Assembly: GCF_041261205.1 (NCBI RefSeq)
Contig: NZ_JBGCCH010000017.1
Coordinates: 62,001 to 126,000, forward strand
DNA from: Catenulispora sp. MAP5-51
GTDB lineage: Bacteria; Actinomycetota; Actinomycetes; Streptomycetales; Catenulisporaceae
Reading direction: 5' to 3'
Length of the DNA: 64,000 bases
The notes below the pieces were generated by a model, which saw nothing but the letters and a program-made list of their open reading frames with translations, searched no databases and was not told where the DNA came from. Numbering within the stretch: the stretch's first letter is position 1; each line of letters opens with the position of its first letter. Made by a program: the position numbers and the translations under genes. Shown here in pieces: positions 24,102 through 31,257 of the stretch.

Positions 24102-25016
24102 TCAGTGTGATTGCGCGACGGCTTCGGTGGTGGCATCGGTGACAGCTTCGATGACAGCTTCGGTGATGGCGTCCCGGACCGGTCGCGGCGCCGGCTCCAG
24201 CAATGCCGGCAGATCCGAACCCGCGGCCTCGGCGCGGCCCGCGATGACGTTCGAGAACAGCGACAGCGCGTGCCCGATCTGGTACGGCTCCGGTCCGCTG
24301 CCCTCCAGCGCGGCCCGCGTCTCGGCGAGGGAGGCGGCACGGTAGGCGACCGGCCGGCCGAGCACCTCGGCGAGGATCCGTGCGAGGTCCTCGCCGCCGA
24401 CCGCCGTGTCCCCTTCGAGCTCGTACACGCGGCCGGCGTGCCGGCTCGCCCGGCCGGCGGCCAGGTCGCGGTCCGATTCGGCGGCCACCCGCACCGCGGC
24501 GTCGGCCAGGTCCTGCTTGGCCACCACCGACAGCCGGCCCTGCCCGAACGGCGCTGCGAACTCCCCGGTCGCCGCGGCCTGCGCGACCCCGGCCGCCGCG
24601 AGCCCGACGGGCACGTCGGTGTACAGGCCGTTGCGCAGCATGGTCGTGGTGAACGGCCCGGCGGCGAAGCGGTCCTCGCTCCAGCGGTGCGGCACGGCGA
24701 TGGTCATCGACTCGCCGGAGGCCGCCAGGCTCGTGTAGATCAGATGCCTGACACCGGCGGCCGCCGCCGCGTCGGCCACCGCGCCGTGGCGGGCCAGGAC
24801 GACGTCGTCCTCGGCGTACCCGGCCGACACCACCAGCAGGACGTCCACGCCGTCGAACGCGGCCGGCAGCGAAGCCGGGTCGTCGAAGTCGACGCGGCGT
24901 GCGGCGGCGCCGTCTCCGGAACGGGTGCCGGCGACCGCCTTCACATCATCGAGGCCTGACAGGCCCGCCAGGATCAGGCTGCCGAGGCTGCCGGACACTC
25001 CGGTCACGAGAATCAT
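24102..25016 (-). CDS. NmrA-like / QorB-type NAD(P)H-binding oxidoreductase
   Basis: 304 residues, atypical short-chain dehydrogenase. Nucleotide-binding GVSGSLGSLILAGL (residues 6-19), HLIYTSLAAS and PFTTTMLRNGLYTD match quinone oxidoreductase 2 (QorB) relatives. It is probably an NADPH-dependent quinone reductase or redox-sensing protein. ATG 25016 has GGAGG 6 bases upstream. The last 20 residues (TEAVIEAVTDATTEAVAQ) come from a short DNA tandem repeat (about 24117-24172) and are probably dispensable. Divergent from an HxlR regulator, the usual pairing for such genes. Confidence 0.85.
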   Translation of the reverse strand: MILVTGVSGSLGSLILAGLSGLDDVKAVAGTRSGDGAAARRVDFDDPASLPAAFDGVDVLLVVSAGYAEDDVVLARHGAVADAAAAAGVRHLIYTSLAASGESMTIAVPHRWSEDRFAAGPFTTTMLRNGLYTDVPVGLAAAGVAQAAATGEFAAPFGQGRLSVVAKQDLADAAVRVAAESDRDLAAGRASRHAGRVYELEGDTAVGGEDLARILAEVLGRPVAYRAASLAETRAALEGSGPEPYQIGHALSLFSNVIAGRAEAAGSDLPALLEPAPRPVRDAITEAVIEAVTDATTEAVAQSH

Positions 25017-25191
25017 CACAAACCTCCATAAGAGTGCTGATGGTCTCCGAAGTGGACGACAACCAGACTCCGCCGGACGCGCCGGCCGCAGAAGAAGGCA
25101 CTTTCGAAGCACCGGGGCACACGGCGGTAACCGTCCAGGCCCGGCCGCCGGGGCCGGTCGCCGATGTGACTCAGGTCGCATTCCAGGTCTC

Positions 25192-25213
25192 ATTCCGGAG
25201 CTCATCCCGGAAT
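25192..25213. promoter_or_regulatory. Inverted repeat operator before hxlR-type gene
   Basis: ATTCCGG (25192-25198) and CCGGAAT (25207-25213) form a perfect 7-bp inverted repeat with an 8-base centre, in the 227-base gap between the divergent oxidoreductase and HxlR genes. A related ATTCC copy lies 12 bases upstream. A likely HxlR site. Its presence here supports the downstream start chosen for HxlR. Confidence 0.6.
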
Positions 25214-25243
25214 AGCTTCGCGCCCCGCGTCGTCGTCACCGGC

Positions 25244-25657
25244 GTGACGGATACGAACAGCTGGGCCCTGCCCGCGATCGAGACCGACGAGCACGGGCCC
25301 TGCGGCGACGACGACTGCGGCATCCGCGACGTCCTGGACCGCCTCGGCGACCGCTGGTCGGTGCTGGTGGTCGTGGAGCTCGCGAAGGGCGTCCGCCGCT
25401 TCGGTGCGCTCAAGGCCGCCATCCCCGGCATCTCCCAGCGCATGCTGACCGTCACGGCCAAGCGCCTGATACGCGACGGACTGGTCGAGCGCACGGTCTA
25501 CCCCACGATCCCGCCGCAGACCGACTACCGCCTCACCCCGATGGGGGAGAGCTTCGCCCAGACCGTCGCCCACCTGGCCGACTGGTCGCGGCGGCACAAG
25601 GAAGCCGTCGCGGTGGCGCGGCTGCGGTTCGACCTGGACCACCCCGGAGAGCTGTAG
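25244..25657 (+). CDS. HxlR family transcriptional regulator
   Basis: 137 residues with the HxlR winged helix: DDCGIRDVLDRLGDRWSVLVV, then RRFGALKAAIPGISQRMLT (recognition helix) and TVYPTIPPQTDYRLTPMG (wing). The Cys pair in GPCGDDDC could be redox sensing. GTG 25244 gives the family's normal length and leaves a real intergenic region with an inverted repeat. The frame is open back to ATG 25040, but that start would overlap the divergent promoter, so I do not favour it. It probably regulates the adjacent NmrA-type oxidoreductase. Confidence 0.82.
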   Translation: MTDTNSWALPAIETDEHGPCGDDDCGIRDVLDRLGDRWSVLVVVELAKGVRRFGALKAAIPGISQRMLTVTAKRLIRDGLVERTVYPTIPPQTDYRLTPMGESFAQTVAHLADWSRRHKEAVAVARLRFDLDHPGEL

Positions 25658-25699
25658 CCGGCCGGGCATATCCCCTGCCACCAGGCCATACTGGGACAC

Positions 25700-26860
25700 G
25701 TGTCCACCACCGACTGGGTGCTGCACGTCGACCTCGACCAGTTCATCGCCGCGGTCGAGGTCGCCCGGCGGCCCGAACTGCGCGGCCGGCCGGTCGTGGT
25801 CGGCGGCCAGGGCGACCCGACGCGGCGCGGCGTGGTGGCGACCGCGTCGTACGAGGCGCGCGAGTACGGCGTCCACTCCGGCATGCCGATGCGCACCGCC
25901 GCGAAGAAGTGCCCCGACTGCGTCTTCCTGCCGGCCGACCGGGCCGCGTACGAGAAGGTCTCCGAGCGCGTCATGGCCACCCTGCGCGAGTTCCCGGTCG
26001 TGGTCGAGGTGATGGGCTGGGACGAGGCCTTCCTCGGCGCGCGCACCGAGGACCCCGAGGCGCTGGCCGCCGACGTCCGCGAAGCCGTGCTCGGCGAGAC
26101 CGGCCTGTCCTGCTCCGTGGGCATCGGCGACAACAAGCTGCGCGCCAAGACCGCCACCGGGTTCGCCAAGCCGGCCGGCGTCCACCGGCTCACCCGCGAG
26201 AACTGGGCCGCCGTGATGGGCGACCGCCCCACCGACGCGCTGTGGGGCATCGGGTCGCGCACCGGCAAGAAGCTCGCCGGACTCGGCCTGCACACCGTCG
26301 CCGACCTGGCCCGCGCCGACCGGGCGATGCTCGCCGATCACTTCGGCCCGAAGATGGGCCCCTACTTCTGGCTGCTGGCCCAGGGCGCCGGTGATACCGA
26401 GGTGACCGGCACCCCGCACGTGGCCAAGGGCCGCAGCCGCGAGGTCACCTTCCAGGAGAACCTCACCGACACGGCCGAGCTCGCCGCCCAGGTGCGGCTG
26501 CTGGCCCGGCATGTGGCGCAGGACGTCGCCGACGAGGGCCGGCCGGCGACGCGCGTCGGGCTGAAGATCCGGTACGCGCCGTTCGTCACCAAGACCCGCA
26601 GCATCACGCTGCCGGCGCCCACGGCCGACGCCGGGGAGATCGAGCGCGCGGCGCTGGAGGTGTTCGCGCTGCTGGAGCTGGACCGGCCGGTGCGGCTGCT
26701 GGGGGTGCGGGTGGAGCTTTCGGAGGAGGACTCGGAGTCGGCACCGGAGGTAGAGCCGGAGGTCATACCGGAGGTAGAACCGGAGGTAGTGCCGGAGGTA
26801 GGACCGGAGGTCGAACCAAGCGCTGAAACCGTTGCGGACACTCAATCCGCACCGTCATGA
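25700..26860 (+). CDS. dinB: DNA polymerase IV (Y-family translesion polymerase)
   Basis: 386 residues. Palm motifs: LHVDLDQFIAAVEV (metal Asp residues) and VVEVMGWDEAFLGA, where the common S-x-DE is GWDE. Thumb helix-hairpin-helix is ALWGIGSRTGKKLAGLGLHTVADLA; the little finger follows (GKGRSREVTFQENL-type). Translesion DNA synthesis in the cytosol. GTG 25700 is the start. The C-terminus lacks an obvious beta-clamp motif and ends in six tetrapeptide repeats P-E-V-x. The stop overlaps the convergent LigD-polymerase gene by 6 bases. Confidence 0.9.
   Translation: MSTTDWVLHVDLDQFIAAVEVARRPELRGRPVVVGGQGDPTRRGVVATASYEAREYGVHSGMPMRTAAKKCPDCVFLPADRAAYEKVSERVMATLREFPVVVEVMGWDEAFLGARTEDPEALAADVREAVLGETGLSCSVGIGDNKLRAKTATGFAKPAGVHRLTRENWAAVMGDRPTDALWGIGSRTGKKLAGLGLHTVADLARADRAMLADHFGPKMGPYFWLLAQGAGDTEVTGTPHVAKGRSREVTFQENLTDTAELAAQVRLLARHVAQDVADEGRPATRVGLKIRYAPFVTKTRSITLPAPTADAGEIERAALEVFALLELDRPVRLLGVRVELSEEDSESAPEVEPEVIPEVEPEVVPEVGPEVEPSAETVADTQSAPS
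26744..26815 (+). repeat. Six 12-bp in-frame repeats in the dinB tail
   Basis: Unit CCGGAGGTAGAG (last three to four bases variable) occurs six times in a row, coding P-E-V-E, P-E-V-I, P-E-V-E, P-E-V-V, P-E-V-G, P-E-V-E. Each copy contains GGAGGT, but these lie inside the gene and have no start codon of their own in a useful position. Confidence 0.9.
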
Positions 26861-27877
26861 GGCCTCGGCCGGATCCACATGCTTGGCCCGGCTCGGGGCC
26901 ACCCGCGGCGGCTCGTTCGGCTGCTTGGGATAGACCGGCGGCCACGGCGCGTCCATCAAGCCGTTCGCCATGTCCTGCTTCGACATCTCCAGCAGCGGCT
27001 CCAGGGACTGCGGCTGCGCGTTGTACTCGGCCCAGGGGTCGCCGCGCTCGGCGACCCGGTCCGGGACGGTGGCGATGGTCAGCTCGTCGGGGACGACCGT
27101 CAACAGCTCGTCCCAGAAGATCGGTGTCGACACCTGCGCTCCCACCCGCGGCCGGACGCACCACGCGCCGAACACCGTCTTGTGCGGCGCGTTCTGGTTG
27201 AAGTCCACGAACACCCGAGCACCCCGTTCCTCCTTCCACCACTGCGCGGTGATCTGCTCCGGATACCGGCGTTCCATTTCCCGGGCCAGCGCGACGGCGG
27301 CCGCGCGGACCTCGTAGCCGTCCCAGCGGTGCTGGAGGCTGACGTAGATGTGCAGCCCGCGCGATCCCGAGGTCTTCACGTACGCCTCGATGCCCAGCTC
27401 GGCCAGCAGTTGCCGGGTGAGCACGGCGGCGTGCCGGACCTCGGGGTAGCCGACCCCGGGGGAGGGGTCCAGGTCGATGCGCAGCTCGTCGGTGATCTCC
27501 GGCTCCGAGGCGCGGATCGGCCAGACGTGGAAGCCCAGGCAGCCCAGGTTCACGCCCCAGATGATGTGCGCCATGTCGGCCGCGACCAGCGCGTCGCTGG
27601 TGGTGCCGTTGGGCGTGGAGACCTCCATGGTGGTCAGCCACGGCGGCGCGGTCTTCGGGACCCGCTTCTGGAACCACGACTTGCCGCCGGCGCCGTCCGG
27701 ATAGCGCTCCAGCAGCAGCGGCCGGTCCTTCAGGGTGTTCATGATGGGCCCGGAGACCGCGAGGTAGTACCGGACGAGGTCCATCTTGGTCTCGCCGCGC
27801 TTGCTGAAGTAGACCTTCTCCGGGTGGGACACCGCGACCTCGGTGTCGTCGATGTCGAGGATGGTCTCCTTGCTCAT
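26855..27877 (-). CDS. LigD-type polymerase/primase domain protein (non-homologous end joining)
   Basis: 340 residues, a stand-alone archaeo-eukaryotic primase domain of the LigD PolDom type. SHPEKVYFSKRGETKMDLVRYY at the start, LRIDLDPSPGVGYPEV with the metal-binding Asp pair, SGSRGLHIYVSL and ARVFVDFNQNAPHKT are the family motifs. It fills gaps or adds ribonucleotides at DNA ends. The upstream ligase gene overlaps it by 4 bases, so the two act together. No nuclease domain and no Ku gene is visible in the window. ATG 27877. Confidence 0.92.
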   Translation of the reverse strand: MSKETILDIDDTEVAVSHPEKVYFSKRGETKMDLVRYYLAVSGPIMNTLKDRPLLLERYPDGAGGKSWFQKRVPKTAPPWLTTMEVSTPNGTTSDALVAADMAHIIWGVNLGCLGFHVWPIRASEPEITDELRIDLDPSPGVGYPEVRHAAVLTRQLLAELGIEAYVKTSGSRGLHIYVSLQHRWDGYEVRAAAVALAREMERRYPEQITAQWWKEERGARVFVDFNQNAPHKTVFGAWCVRPRVGAQVSTPIFWDELLTVVPDELTIATVPDRVAERGDPWAEYNAQPQSLEPLLEMSKQDMANGLMDAPWPPVYPKQPNEPPRVAPSRAKHVDPAEAS

Positions 27878-29019
27878 GCGCCACCGCCCTTCGCGCCGTC
27901 CGTCGCGCCGTCCGTCGTGCTGTCCGTCGCGCCGCCCTGCGCCGCCGGGCCGAACACCTTGGCCAGCTCGGCCGGCGCCACCTGCTCCAGTTGCGCGTAC
28001 GTGCACGACTCCGGCGTCCGGTCCCGCCGGAAGCGGACCAGGCGGCCGCCGTGCCGGAAACGGCCGGACAGCAGGTGCTCGTACCGGACCTCCGCGACCA
28101 GCTCCGGCCGCAGCGGCTCCCAGGCCAGGTCCTTGTCGGCGGACCAGCGGCTGCGGGCGCCGGGCATGCGGTGGCCGTCGGCGCGCTCCTGGGCCTCGGC
28201 CTCGGCCCAGCCGCGCCAGGGATGGCCGTCCAGGGCGTTCTCGCGCAACGGTTCCAGCTCCCCGACCAGCTCCCGGCGCCGTGCGGCGGTGAAGCTGCTG
28301 GCCACGCCGACGTGGTGCAGGACGCCCTCGTCGTCGAACAGGCCGAGCAGCAGCGAGCCGACGCCTTCGCCGTCCTTGTGCCAGCGGAAGCCCGCCACGA
28401 CGCAGTCGGCGGTGCGCTCGTGCTTCACCTTGAGCATGACCCGCTTGTTCTGCTCGTACGGCAGGTCCAGGGGCTTGGCCATGACCCCGTCGAAGCCCGC
28501 GCCCTCGAAGCGGGTGAACCAGTCCTGCGCGACGTCCGCGTCCTGGGTCAGCGGCGTCAGGATCACCCGGCCGTTCCCCGCCGGCAGCGCTTCGGCCAGC
28601 GCCCGGCGGCGCTCGTGGAACGGCTCGCCGCTCAGGTCCCGGTCCCCGAGCGCCAGCAGGTCGAAGGCGACGAAGCTGGCCGGCGTCTCGGCCGCGAGCT
28701 TGCGGACCCGGGAGGCGGCCGGGTGCAGGCGGTTCTGGAGCGTGTCGAAGTCCAGGCCGTCGCCGGTGACCACGACGATCTCCCCGTCCACCACGCAGCG
28801 CTCCGGCAGCGCGTCCGCCAGCAGCTCGACGAGCTCGGGGAAGTACCGGGTCAACGGCCGGTCGTTGCGCGAACCCAGCTCCACCTCGGCCCCGTCCCGG
28901 AACACGACGCACCGGAACCCGTCCCACTTCGGCTCGTAGGCCAGCCCCGGCGAGCGGGGCACCTCGCGCACGGCGGTGGCCAGCATCGGCCGCACCGGCG
29001 GCATGACCGGGAGATCCAC
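27874..29019 (-). CDS. ATP-dependent DNA ligase (LigC/LigD ligase-domain type)
   Basis: 381 residues. Adenylation Lys 31 lies in AYEPKWDGFR (motif I), followed by ELGSRNDRPLTRYFPE, VVDGEIVV (motif IIIa region), FVAFDLLAL, GVMAKPLDLPY (motif IV) and RVMLKVKHERT (motif V). An OB domain completes it. The last 20 residues are Thr/Asp/Gly/Ala repeats (TDSTTDGATDGAKGGG), probably disordered. GTG 29019 is used; ATG 29004 is an alternative. It seals breaks in partnership with the coupled LigD-type polymerase. Confidence 0.92.
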   Translation of the reverse strand: MDLPVMPPVRPMLATAVREVPRSPGLAYEPKWDGFRCVVFRDGAEVELGSRNDRPLTRYFPELVELLADALPERCVVDGEIVVVTGDGLDFDTLQNRLHPAASRVRKLAAETPASFVAFDLLALGDRDLSGEPFHERRRALAEALPAGNGRVILTPLTQDADVAQDWFTRFEGAGFDGVMAKPLDLPYEQNKRVMLKVKHERTADCVVAGFRWHKDGEGVGSLLLGLFDDEGVLHHVGVASSFTAARRRELVGELEPLRENALDGHPWRGWAEAEAQERADGHRMPGARSRWSADKDLAWEPLRPELVAEVRYEHLLSGRFRHGGRLVRFRRDRTPESCTYAQLEQVAPAELAKVFGPAAQGGATDSTTDGATDGAKGGGA

Positions 29020-29080
29020 TTCTCGACCGTAAGACGGCGGCCCGCCCTCGGCACTCTGGCAGCGGCGAACGGGCGTCGGC

Positions 29081-29150
29081 GATCAGGAAGTGGCGATCAG
29101 GAAGTGGCGATCAGGAAGTGGCGAACAGGAAGTGGCGACAAGGTGGTGGC
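29081..29150 (+). repeat. Five 14-bp tandem repeats before a hypothetical gene
   Basis: GATCAGGAAGTGGC occurs three times exactly (29081-29122), then as GAACAGGAAGTGGC (29123-29136) and GACAAGGTGGTGGC (29137-29150). The array fills the gap between the divergent ligase and hypothetical genes and must lie in or near one of their promoters. A phage-like or CRISPR origin is not supported, since there are no spacers. Confidence 0.9.
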
Positions 29151-29177
29151 CAACAGGCGGCGGCATACCATCGGGCC

Positions 29178-29651
29178 ATGGACGCCGAACAGCTGCGCGA
29201 CTTCTACGCCCGGAGCGCACGCGGCCGGGAGACCGCCGACCGCGAGTTCGCCGAGCGCACGCACGGCTGGCACTTCGAGCTGCTCCCGGAAGCGGCGCAG
29301 TGGGCTGACGAGCACGCCGCGGGGGAGCGCTGGTCCTCGGGCGGGACCGCGGTGGTCGAACTCGCGGACGCGGCGGGCGTGATCGGCAAGCCGGAACCGG
29401 GCCGCATCGGCAGCGCCTACTCGCACCGCGACCCGATGACCGAGCAGACCACGGCGACCGGCTTCGGCTTCTGGCCGCGGGCCGCCGAGGCGCTCGTCGT
29501 GCACGCGGGGCGTGCGGTCCCTGTGGAGGCCCTGGAAGCGCCGGCGGAGCGGGGCGACGGGGCCGCGGTGCTGGCGATGCTGCGGCTGGTGGTCGAGTCG
29601 TTCGCGACGGTGCGCGCCTTCAGCGATCCGCCGGGGACGCCGCGATCGTGA
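29178..29651 (+). CDS. Hypothetical protein
   Basis: 157 residues from ATG 29178, soluble, acidic, Trp containing (THGWHFELLPEAAQWADEH, GFGFWPRAAEAL). No known domain recognised. No ribosome binding site is visible, and the 14-bp repeat array ends 28 bases upstream, so it may be leaderless. Codon use is typical of the window, which supports a real gene. Just past its stop is another repeat block. Confidence 0.65.
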   Translation: MDAEQLRDFYARSARGRETADREFAERTHGWHFELLPEAAQWADEHAAGERWSSGGTAVVELADAAGVIGKPEPGRIGSAYSHRDPMTEQTTATGFGFWPRAAEALVVHAGRAVPVEALEAPAERGDGAAVLAMLRLVVESFATVRAFSDPPGTPRS

Positions 29652-29666
29652 CGACGGATCGGTGCG

Positions 29667-29721
29667 GGCGGAACTGATCGGGGTTCAGGCGGAGCTGATC
29701 GGTTCGGGCGGAGCTGATCGA
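29667..29721 (+). repeat. Three imperfect repeats of about 20 bp
   Basis: GGCGGAGCTGATCGG-type units start at 29667, 29688 and 29707 (periods 21 and 19), between a hypothetical gene and the converging RraA-like gene. No gene lies here, and no terminator hairpin is evident in the block. Confidence 0.75.
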
Positions 29722-29747
29722 CTCGGCCGGATCCCCGAAGACCGGTC

Positions 29748-30371
29748 TCAGCCCTCGAATCCGCCGTCGGCGAGCAGCTTGTCGATCCGCGTCCGGTGCG
29801 CCGCCTCCCACTCGTCCAGCGTCTCGGCCTCGTCCTTGGCCAGCTTCGCGCGCGCCGCCGCGAACACCTCGTCGCGGCGGGCCACGGGCACCACCACGAT
29901 GCCCTCCTCGTCGGCGACCACGATGTCGCCGGCGTGCACGTTCACGCCGCCGCAGTGCACTGTCACGTTGTGCGGCTTGATGACGGCCTTCGCTCCCGGG
30001 ATCGGGATCACGCCGCGGGCGAACACCGGGAAGCCGGCTTCGCGGGCCTCGGCCAGGTCGCGGATCACGCCGTCGATCACGAAGCCGGCGATGCCCCGGC
30101 GCTGCGCCACCGCCATCACGTTGCCGCCGGCCACCGCGTAGTCCAGGTCGCCGCCGGTGTCCACGACGATGACCGAGCCCGGTTCGGCGCGGTAGATCGC
30201 CGCGTGGACCATGAGGTTGTCCCCGGGCGGGCAGCGGACGGTGAACGCCGGGCCTGCCAGGCGCGCGGCCGCGCTCGTCACGGTCAGCGCGCGGATGCCG
30301 GTGTCCATGACGTTCTCGCGGGTGAGGACGTCGGCCAGGGTGGTGGTGGGTACGTTGGCGAAGGTGTCCAT
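29748..30371 (-). CDS. RraA-like / class II aldolase-decarboxylase (HMG-CHA aldolase type)
   Basis: 207 residues. The RraA-family core is clear: GPAFTVRCPPGDNLMVHAAI, PGSVIVVDTGGDLDYAVAGGNVM and GIAGFVIDGVIRDLAE with the substrate/metal Arg-Asp pair. Members are either RNase E regulators or 4-hydroxy-4-methyl-2-oxoglutarate/oxaloacetate retro-aldolases. In actinobacteria the enzyme role is more likely, since Arg and Asp of the aldolase site are kept. ATG 30371 begins the conserved MDTFANVPTTTLADV. It may share a transcript with the small membrane protein 53 bases upstream. Confidence 0.85.
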   Translation of the reverse strand: MDTFANVPTTTLADVLTRENVMDTGIRALTVTSAAARLAGPAFTVRCPPGDNLMVHAAIYRAEPGSVIVVDTGGDLDYAVAGGNVMAVAQRRGIAGFVIDGVIRDLAEAREAGFPVFARGVIPIPGAKAVIKPHNVTVHCGGVNVHAGDIVVADEEGIVVVPVARRDEVFAAARAKLAKDEAETLDEWEAAHRTRIDKLLADGGFEG

Positions 30372-30424
30372 GGTGTTGTGATCGTAGGCGACACGGCCGG
30401 TCGGCGAGTGGTTCAGCGGGTGGT

Positions 30425-30610
30425 TCAGCGGCGTGGCGGGCGGCGCCGGTTCCGGCCCCGGTTCTGGTCCCGGTTCCGGTCCCCGCCCCGGCTGGAGCTG
30501 CGGTGAGCGGCGACCACCGAGAAGCCGACGAGCGCCATGATGATCACGAGGTATATTACGGCGCCGAGGGCCGGATGCCCGGCAGCCGTCGGGGGCAAAG
30601 CGGCGGGCAT
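30425..30610 (-). CDS. Small single-pass membrane protein
   Basis: 61 residues: a short N-terminus, one transmembrane helix (LGAVIYLVIIMALVGFSVVAA, about residues 15-35), and a strongly basic Arg/Asn/Ser tail made of (R)GGDRNRDQNRGRNRRR. ATG 30610 has GAGGA 5 bases upstream. The helix-plus-basic-tail layout is typical of small actinobacterial membrane proteins. The tail could bind lipid head groups or nucleic acid. No homology recognised. It is divergent from the ArsR-MgtA unit, so a link to that metal system is possible. Confidence 0.6.
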   Translation of the reverse strand: MPAALPPTAAGHPALGAVIYLVIIMALVGFSVVAAHRSSSRGGDRNRDQNRGRNRRRPPRR

Positions 30611-30717
30611 CAGCGTCCTCTTCGTCGGTGGCCTGATATGCCGATAGCCGGTCGGGATCGGAGTACGCGCCGATCCAGGTCTCGGTTTTCGGAACCCTGC
30701 GTGATCGACCGATTGCG

Positions 30718-30754
30718 CAAACGTTTGAGTGGACCTTCCACAGTCGGGCACAAT
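30718..30754 (+). promoter_or_regulatory. Promoter with palindrome before the arsR-type gene
   Basis: CAAACGTTTG (30718-30727) is a perfect 10-bp palindrome overlapping a -35-like TTGAGT (30725-30730). With an 18-base spacer, CACAAT (30749-30754) is the -10. A repressor bound to the palindrome would occlude the promoter. ArsR autoregulation is the simplest reading, though the palindrome is not a textbook ArsR box. Confidence 0.5.
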
Positions 30755-30818
30755 GGATCGAGAAACCCAGGCAGGCAGGAACCCGGGCCGCGGCCCGGAC
30801 GAGATGCGAGGAGGTGAC

Positions 30819-31205
30819 ATGCGCCGCAGACAAGAGTCCCGCAGCGGGGACGACGCCGTTTCCGACGACGGGGCCCCCAGCCCACGCCTCCTCCAGGACG
30901 CGGCCGCCACCTTCGGCATGCTGGCGGCCACCACGCGGCTGCACATCGTGTGGCTGCTGGCCCGGGCGGAGCAGGACGTGACCGCGCTGGCCGAGGCCAC
31001 CGGAAGCAACGTCGCCGCGGTGAGCCAGCACCTGGCCAAGCTGAAGCTGGCCGGCCTGGTCAGCGCGCGCCGCGAGGGCCGCCGCCAGGTCTACGTGGTC
31101 GACGACCCGCACGTGGTCGCCATCGTCCGGCAGATGCTGGACCACCACGCCGAGATGGCCGACGGCAAGGCCTCCGCGACCGGAAGGCCCGCCCAGACGG
31201 CCTAG
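30819..31205 (+). CDS. ArsR/SmtB family metal-sensing repressor
   Basis: 128 residues with an ArsR winged helix: AATFGMLAATTRLHIVWLLA, DVTALAEATGSNVAAVSQHLAKLKLAGLV. The C-terminal alpha-5 helix reads DDPHVVAIVRQMLDHHAEM. Relative to the second Asp, residues at +2 and +13 are His and at +16 Glu, which is the CzrA/NmtR alpha-5 metal site (Asp, His, His, His) with the last His replaced by Glu. It therefore probably senses Zn, Ni or Co. No alpha-3 Cys motif. ATG 30819 has GAGGAGGTGAC upstream. Cotranscribed with the P-type ATPase. Confidence 0.88.
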   Translation: MRRRQESRSGDDAVSDDGAPSPRLLQDAAATFGMLAATTRLHIVWLLARAEQDVTALAEATGSNVAAVSQHLAKLKLAGLVSARREGRRQVYVVDDPHVVAIVRQMLDHHAEMADGKASATGRPAQTA

Positions 31206-31257
31206 CCATCGAGCGGCTCGCCGCTGTATGACGCTGCACGACGGGGAACGAACCGCC

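Noticed and set aside
25040-25243. N-terminal extension of the HxlR regulator
   Set aside because: It would leave no promoter space to the divergent gene, and contains the probable operator; the extension is not like HxlR proteins.
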